Source: Tenodera sinensis (lineage: Eukaryota; Arthropoda; Insecta; Mantodea; Mantidae). Taken from it: DNA of 64,000 nt. A model generated the notes under the pieces. It was not told where the DNA came from. It was given only the letters and a program-made list of their open reading frames with translations, and ran no database searches. Below, piece by piece: positions 43,701-52,700 of the stretch (within the stretch, counting starts at the first letter, position 1; every line of letters begins with the position of its first letter). Position numbers and translations under genes: made by a program. Where the stretch lies: the NCBI GenBank assembly GCA_030765045.1, contig CM060965.1, forward strand, positions 60,441,287 to 60,505,286, in the 5' to 3' direction.

Positions 43701-46700
43701 TTGCTCACAATCTCGAAACCAATCTCCAGAAGCAGCTTGTGGAGGGAAGTTCGTTTTAAATCTGGAAGATCGGGAGCAGAGTTAACTGCCAACAGCACTT
43801 TGTTTAAGTTGGGGGTTCGTTGTTAACAAAGAACTGGTGAACTTTTCGACGGATTGCAGATCTCACAAATTCGTCGCAAACTACATCCATCATTTATCTG
43901 GCATGTGATCGCTTTTTGCCGCTATCTTCACCAACTGACGATTTTTCGTTGTTACTGTAAATACTTGCAACTGACACACTGGTAAACTCGGATGTTAATT
44001 TCATCACGTCTTCGATAGCAAGTTCGGGATATTTCTCGCAGAACTTGTTAAATATGTTCAATATTGTTGTCTTTTAACCACTTCAAAACGGTTTTCCGCG
44101 CTTATGTTTTACAACACTCACTTGTTCCGCCATGTTACTTTCATACTGCATAATGCGCGCGCAGAATGAATTAGGCTGGTTACAGATTCACTTAACTGCG
44201 TATTGTTACACTTTAACTATGCTTAGTACACTTAGTTCATGCTTTAACAAACATTAAGTGACATTTCAGACCTTAGTAACAGTATTTCTTCAGGGGACTA
44301 TTTACACGGCGAAAGCATCAAGAGGGCGCGCTGTGGTCAAAACGCACGTGGCTTTGTTTACGTCTCCTCTAATCTCTAGATGAACAGAGTATAAGTAGTC
44401 TAAATTTTGCTACTGCAGTTTTTCAAGGAATTTTTGGAATTTCTGGTTTTTTAATTAGTATGTTCAATTTTTTATCTTTTGCTTCGTTACATGGTATTTG
44501 AGCTTTTTATTTAATATTTGTTTTTAGTTAGTATTTTTATAGATGTAAAAGGTAAGCTTTTGTGTGTATTCTGAACTAAATTTTAATCTTTTCTTTTGGC
44601 AAGAAAATCAACATTTTCATTTCCAGCAACTCTGCAGTGTGCAGGCATCCATTGTTATTGAATTCTTTTCTGTAGTTTTTGGAGTTGTTGGATCATTTTG
44701 TGATCTTCTTTAATTTGAATTGTCATCATTTTATATGAATTTATTGCATACAGTGCTGCTGTAGAATCAGAGTATTACAGCATTTTGAAATTTCTCTATT
44801 CTGTTATTGCTAGAGCTTTTAGTACTGGTTTGGAAGTTTCGGATTTTGTAACTGGTTCTACTAAATCTAGCTGAATATTAATTGGTTCAAAAGTTACAGG
44901 GTTTTCTCTGACTAAAATGCTTTCTTTAGATTTAGGGAGATTCAAATCTATCTTTAATTCCATGACTTTGTGTTTTCAACTTGGCTGTAAAAATCTTTTT
45001 TCCCATTTTGTTAACTGTAGCATTTTTTCATGGTTTATTAGTGCCTGCTCCTCTAAAGTTAGACATATTGGAGGGTTCTGGGTTAAAGCTTGTATTGCCG
45101 TGATTAGAGTTTATTTTGCTGCACCAGTCACTAGTTGTAGGGCCTGATTTTGGCATACTTCTGGATGATTTAGGTTAGAATTATTTGCTGTAATTATTAC
45201 CTCTGCATTGTAGGGGAGTATTAGCTTGATGAATGGTTCAGTCTGCCGAATACTACCCCACTTAACTCCAGCTAATCTCTTTAAAATTGAAGATTTTTTA
45301 GTTGACTTGGATACTATTGCTTTGATATCTCCAAGATAATTTTGAATAAAAAATTGTTCCTAAATAGTTTGTTTCATATGTTTGTCTTAGGTTTGTTTTT
45401 CTTGAAATGTAGATTTAGTATAGGGATTTTGTGTTTTTGACTAAATATTTGGAATGTTGTTTTATCAATATTTATTTTCATCAAATTGTTGTCAGTCCAC
45501 TTTTCTAATAGGATGAGAGCCTTTTTCATTGAGGCTATGGATTTGACTATTTGTAGGGAAGACAATTCTGCTTTTTCTCTTGCTATGTTCCTTTCTTCTT
45601 TTAACTTAGATAGGTCTGTATTCCAAAAGAGTTTGTAATTTGTAGTTTTTCTTCTTGGGGTCCAGTGCTGTGCTGCTTCAAGAATTGTGTGAGATTGTAT
45701 TATTGAGTTTGTCTGCAGATACTTCATACTAAATGGAAGATAATTATGCTCAGTTGTAAATTTTGCCCAATTAGCTTTTCTAAAATTCCAAGAGTATTTT
45801 TTTCTTCGGTTTGTTATTTTATTGGATTCAGGAGTCATATTTAGATCATGATTTTTCATCTATAAATGAATAGTCACTGCTGCTATTTCTAATTGTTCAT
45901 ATTTTAATTTTCTGAGCTATTCTTTAGCTGTAATTTATATATTTCCATTTGTTTTCTTTGTCTAAAACAATTGATAGATGTTACATTCAATTTTATATAT
46001 ACAATTTTTTTTATTCAGGGAAATGGTGTCATTTGTTCTTGAATTCAGAATGTTTTTCAAGGAAAATATATTGATTGGTGTTAGCTGAATGTGGTGCTTT
46101 TTTTAAGATTTTGTTGAGGCAGTCAAGGTTATTTGGGTAGAATGTGAAGTATTTAAAGGTAGTTTTTTCTTTTAGTGCTAAGTTGTTAGTTTTAGGTATT
46201 TGTTCTTTTTAGTTCTGCTTATTTTTTTTATCAATCAACTCCCATTGGAAATTGCAGAATTGAATGTAATCCCAATGCTCATATGGTAGGTAGCCCTAGT
46301 TCTGACTAAGACTCAGGTGAGTCGCTGTAACCTTGCACTTGACAGCTAGCAGTTAAGTTGATACACTTGTGAACACTGCTCATGAGACTTCCTGAACTAA
46401 CCACAAGACAGCATTCTGGTTGGTGGGTCACAAAGTGGGAACAGAAGAGGAAGTAGTTCTGTTGCAAGATATCACTGCTTCCAGCCACATGCTGTAGTTT
46501 GATTTCCATCATCTGCATCTACTTGTTCTTGGTGTATTGTGTATTATATGAGGTGCTCAGAATAGCAAGGGCATAAGCGCCAAAGTACGAATTTTTTGTT
46601 TTTCTTGCAACATATAGTACGAAGCCTACTCTTTAATGCCTGTTAAGTGTGAATGGTTGATACGCCCTGGATATGAACGAATTCTGCATTTGAATGCAGC

Positions 46701-49700
46701 ATGGTGTTAGACCTAACATGCTTCAGCCGAATCTCGAGAGTAGCAAAGGTGCATAAGCCAACCTGCCGGCCACCACGCTGTGACAGTCGCTCTTGAACAG
46801 AATGTAGCAATAAATCACTTAAGAGAGGGTACTGTTTATTTTCAGGCCGTTACCCTTCATAAATAGTTATTCCTTAACCTTTCAAACATTTTTGCACTTT
46901 TGTAAATAGTTTTTGCCTTCTGCCTGTGCGGGGTATTTCTTTAGATCAGTCTGTTGCTTTTAAAGAAAGCTGTAACATGTTTTAGTGGCTTGCAGTTCTC
47001 GGTTTAACTTCTGTTTAGCATTATGTTTCTTGAGTTGTGTTGTTTACTAACAATACCATTGAACAAACCTTTAGTGCATTTAACGTAGTGATTTACTTTT
47101 ATTAAGCACTATGAGTGACACAGACAGTGATTTAATTTCTCACCACGTAAGTCGTCCCAGAAAATGCCGCATGCAGAAAAACCAATGGAAAATGCATATG
47201 GCCAAGAAGAAGATGAATACAGATAAAGAACACATAAGTTAAAAAACCAAACATGTAGTAAAGGCACACACCAGAGGTACAAGAAGAGACTGAAGTGGAC
47301 ATTACTAACATACTCTGGTTCCTCACGGCACAGCACAGCGGTTAAACATCTTCGGTGATCCAGCCATACCTTTTGTTAACTTCTTTATATTCATTTTAGA
47401 AGTATTGTTTGTTAGTATTAGAAAAAATATTTACCAATATTAGTTGAAGTATTGCTTGCAAAATGCTAACTTTACAAGTGTTTTGGTTATAATGCGCATG
47501 AAAGTATACGTTATCTTAATTATATTGTTGATGAAATTAACCTTCTGAAATCTTAAATACGTGCCAAATAACATTTTACAGTCCTAATTAACACTATTAA
47601 TGCATTATATTCACATGTGAGCAATTTTTAATCTCTCTATAGATCATTTTAATATGTACTGCATAGTAAAACTTTAATCACATTTTTCTCAAAACTAGCT
47701 TTTGGCGCATACGTCCTTGCTATTCTAAGGACCTCATATTTATTTATTTATTTTTATTTATCATAATTATTCCTTATTTTGTATAAACTTTTGATATTAT
47801 ATTCCAAAACTTAAAGTTCAAGATGATGCCTCAGAAGAGATGCCAATCCCTGAGTGATCAACAAAGTGAAAATCCTTGTCAAGGTGTGCTACTGAAAAGC
47901 CAAGCACTGGAATTATTAAGAATGAGGTAATATTATGAACAAGAGAAGGAATACGTGGATATCCATGGGCATCCATCTATTCCTGCTGATACATTATAGA
48001 GCAGACCAAGAACTCTTGGATTAAGCAGAAGGAAGACAAGGTTGCTGGACCATCCAGAAAGCAGCAGGTATTTTTGTCAATTCCAGGGAAGAAAAAGTGC
48101 ATTCATCCAGTAACAAATAGAAAGTAGTTCTGAGAGACATTGGCTTCTGGTACAAAAAAACTAAATGGACTGCTGGTAAAGATGCACATAGTAGTGACAG
48201 GAAATGTGTTTATGCATAAAATCCTAGGCAAAGCCCCCACAAAATTCTATGGCTAGATGAAACGTGGATCAATGCTGGAGAAACTGTGACAAAATGCTGG
48301 ACAGATGACACACCAAGTACAGCGGTCATCATCTGACAGGGAAAAGAGCCCAGTTGATTGTGGGTCCTTCAAGAAATTGTGTATTTCTTGAAGATGGTTT
48401 GTGCCTAAGTCACAGGATTAATTCCTTTCTCTAATTTTATTGTCGAAGGCTTGTAATTCATTTTACCTGTGCTGCAGTTTACATGCTTACTTTTAATTAT
48501 AAGTAATAACAAAGTATTTCACACAACATATATGAACTGTGACTTTTCTAATGGTTTGTAGAAGTATGTGAGTTGACTTAGACACTTTTAGTTTGTTAAC
48601 TTTTATCTGGATACATTTCGAAGATCGTCTTCATTATCAAGAAGCTGTTGATAATGAAGACCATGGTCTTCAAAACATGTCCGGATAAGAGTTGAGAAAC
48701 TGTTGATAACGAAGACGATGGTCTTCGAAACACATCCAGTTAAGAAGTAAACTAAGTGAAATTAAAAGCGTATATAAGTTGATTGAAATACTTCTGTAAA
48801 TCATAATAATAGTTTATTATTCTTCTGTAACTAAACAGCTTATGTGCACCCTTTATGTGGTTTTGTAACATGATAGAAAGCTAGGTCATCTGCTACTGTG
48901 TATTAGCAACTTGGTAATCCACCAATATCACAAATAATGTAGGCTACAGATAAGTGATCTGTACATTATTTGTGATATTGGTGGATTATATTTGCTTCAC
49001 TGTTAATAGCTTTAGGCATGTATACTAAACTGTGCCAATGTTGCAAACACAGAATAGTCAACATAATGTAAATCCACACGAGCTGTCAAGTGCAATGTTA
49101 CAGCGGTGGAGTGTGTCGCATGCAGGATAGCCAACCTCATCAATAGCAACATCTAATTTAAATATTATACTAACAATTATAATTTTCTCAAAAAAGTGCA
49201 TATTTCATCTCTGTTTTTGTTTTCAGAATGATTGAGGATGTCAAATGAAATTTTATGAGACTCAAACCTCTAATGTTCTTTATAAATGCCAGATCTACTG
49301 TATTAAACTTCATTAAGCATTTATAATTCTTACGGAATTAACATTTTCAAACATTTGTATGTGTTTACATGCATATTAAACATATTAGAAATCATATCAT
49401 GTTTTAAGTGGTTTAATTCACGAATTATACAGCTTTGGGTTCAAAGTGAGATTATTTTTAGTAGTTTCAAAGTAAAACTTAAACTTATGAGACAGAATGA
49501 CAGCATAAGTTGTACATATTGCGAGGAAAAAGACTCAGTTGAGCATACTTTTTTTCAATGCCCACGTGGGATGGGAAGAGAAGGGAAGCATACACTAAAT
49601 TGGATGTGGAGTTGACAGTGAAAAATTTAAGTATAATGATACAGAGCTCAGAGGCATGGAATTTAGTAAACAAATTAGCTAGTGTATCCTGGAAACTAAG

Positions 49701-52700
49701 GAGAAGGGTGAAAGGAGGGCTGTATCCTAATTTACTTTTTAGAGAAATTAAGGCATTGGAAATGGACCATCAGCAAGATTAGAGCTTAGTTAGAGCTACC
49801 ACTCTGATGTGAGGCATTATTGCAGTTCCAGGTGGTAGGCTGTGAGAGTAAGGGTATTTTAGGTGGTGGAAATCCATCTCACCACGTGAAGTGGTGTCTT
49901 TAAAAGATTTCTCTCTTACTATAAAAAAAGTATCCTAAAAGTTAACAGCTTATGGACCCTTGTCCTTCTCCTGTGATCAAGATAGCATTATCTTCAGATG
50001 CAGTTTAGTCTTGCATCTGTCTCTTAAAATTGTTGATTCTTAAAACCTTTCCAGATTGCTGATTATCATAAGTAGCAAAACTTGTTTCTGTTTCAGGTAA
50101 CTTGATTTTGCGAGTTCCTGTTTTGTATGGTCCTGTTGAATACCTGGGGGAAAGTGCTGTAACTGTGCTATTTAGCAATCTTTTGGATACAGATAAGCTG
50201 AGCAAGATATCAGATTATGAGCGCAGATGTCCATCTCATGTTCAAGATATAGCAGAAATAATGCTTCAGCTATCTAACTTAAGGTTAAAGGTATAGTTTT
50301 AACACACTTTTTTAATGTATGCAGATAGATGGTTATTTTTGAAGATTGAAAGACAATATATTGAATTAGGAAACCTGTGGTTCTCTCTGTTCACATAATA
50401 CATTTATTGGAGAACTCATCATAACTCGCAAAATGTTTCGAATCCAGTAAGACTAGACATTTCAACAGTTTCTGTGATTCAAATCTTAATTTAGTTTGAG
50501 TTATTACTATGTCCAGGACTTCACAAAAAATTCTGAAGCACGAAGAATGGGTTTCAGCTTCACGACAATTTCTCTTTGGCTATCCCCATAGCTCAGTCAG
50601 TAGAGCACCTGCCTGCACTGCAAGAGGTCCTGGATTCGATTCCTGGCAAGGGCAGAAATTTTTCTCCATCCAAGATCATTCCTGATCTTTCTCAGAGTCT
50701 GGAAGTATGAATGAGAGTATGAATGTGTGTGTGAATGAAAAAAAAAGAAAAGTTAAGAAAAAAGGCCTATAGTCAACCCACTGTTAAACATAGGCAACAT
50801 GTTCCATGGGAGAGGCTGCTAATATGACCTTTGTAGTTAAAAGATGGAATAGAAATGGAACAATAAAAAAAATATCTTTCTCAACCTTTCTTCTCCTCTT
50901 AATTAGCCTAGTTTCTGACCATATTTCTTCGAATCCTATGTATCTAATTGTTGATCTCTTATGTATATCCAAAGCTGTGATTAAATACCTAAGATTGCAA
51001 AACCCATCATACTTCAGAACATTTTCTCAGTTGCAAACAACAGGTATGGCCAGCAATAAAGTTTATTTAATTCGCATATAATACTAACACAGCTGTTGAG
51101 AATCATAACAATGGCACAATATTAAAAACAGAGCGCTCTTGCTAACTCCAACCCAATCAGGTTCACACAGCACATTTCAGAGATGCTCGTGTAAGTATAG
51201 CGACACAGGATTCCAAAGCCTTTGCATGCTTATTCCTGCATATCCCCACCTCACCCCTGTGCAGTATTGTAGTGAAGGCTGGGGTAGCATATTCCATCCT
51301 ACATGCTAACTCTTCATAAGGAAAAGTGGCTGGTATTGCAATTATTATTATTACTTATTCATTTCTAGTTTACTGTAGATGTGGGCTTCGATGATAGCTT
51401 TGACAGTCCACATTATACACCACTGATATTAGTACTATATTTAGCTCAACATATACCGGGTGGAAGGGAGGTCATTACATTAACTTAAACCAATGATAGA
51501 TCTCGGTATTTGGAACATATTTTGTATCTTACGTCTTTGTCTCTGACCATTTCCTACAGAGATATTTTAGTTTTATCGAAAACAAGCTGGCAACACTGCA
51601 GATTGTGTGGGTGTCACTGTCCCTAGCTCAATACATAAATGCATCTTGAGAACATAAACACATACCTTACCATGTCCTTCCGTGTTTGCTATGCGACTGT
51701 AGGCCAGTCACAAGTGTTACTCTAAAGCGAAAGTGCCTGACATATTTACATCCAGAAACCAGGTCAATTCCCTGCCCAACCTCAATGCAACGTTGTCTAC
51801 TTATTTCATGTCTGAAAGAGCTGCTTGGAGTATTCCTTCACGTCTTTTAAGTGATAAATTAATTTGAAACTCTGTGTGATGTCCCATAATTACTACCGAA
51901 GCTATGTCAGAAATAAGTTACTCTACACATCTTACAAGTAACAAACTGCTATCTTCGTGCATTCTTGTAGAATTACATATCCAATTTGGAACAAAAACCA
52001 TTTATTTGTTCGAAATCAGCTGATCAAAGAACAAAATGTCATTAGACATTTTTGTTTGTAATGCTTCTATGAAGCACACATTAGAAGGAATGTAATGACT
52101 TGCCTTCCACCCTGTATATCTGTGAGCAGATTTTTTCTAAACTGAAGATCGCAAAATCTATAAGCAAATTACAATTGACAGATGAAAACTTACATGCTTT
52201 GTTGTATGTCAGTACTTCTGAATTAACATTAGATGTATAAGAAACTAACGCCCCAGATGAAGTAAAGAACAAATTAATGAAAAATATATGTAGAAACCCT
52301 TTCAGTCTGCATGTGTAAATTTAAATGTGTGTTAGAGAAGTTCCTTTACATGGCCACTGCAGCCTTCAAACCCCCTCCTTTGAACCATGCATCATGTGCA
52401 TGGCGGGTTGCATTTCCTGACATCACTATTTATGCAATTGTGATCATCATTTTGTCGACTCCTGCTCCAAGTCATATGTTCTACACAGTAATAGGCGTAA
52501 TATAATATACACCTGTAAATATAATTTAGAAAATTTCATAAAATTTAAGAACACTGATATTGTGGAAGGAAAAGTTAATTATAGTTTAGAATGTTTTTCA
52601 TTCTTGGTTTCAGGATGAGCATGTGTGTGGAATTTTTCATTGGTGCGGCAGGGAGAAATTCACAAAATATGGTATGTTGATAGAGATGTCAAATATATTT

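Noticed and set aside
47109..47336. Minus-strand ORFs with hydrophobic stretches
   Set aside because: Antisense to the transposase-like N-terminus of the 46549-47736 element.
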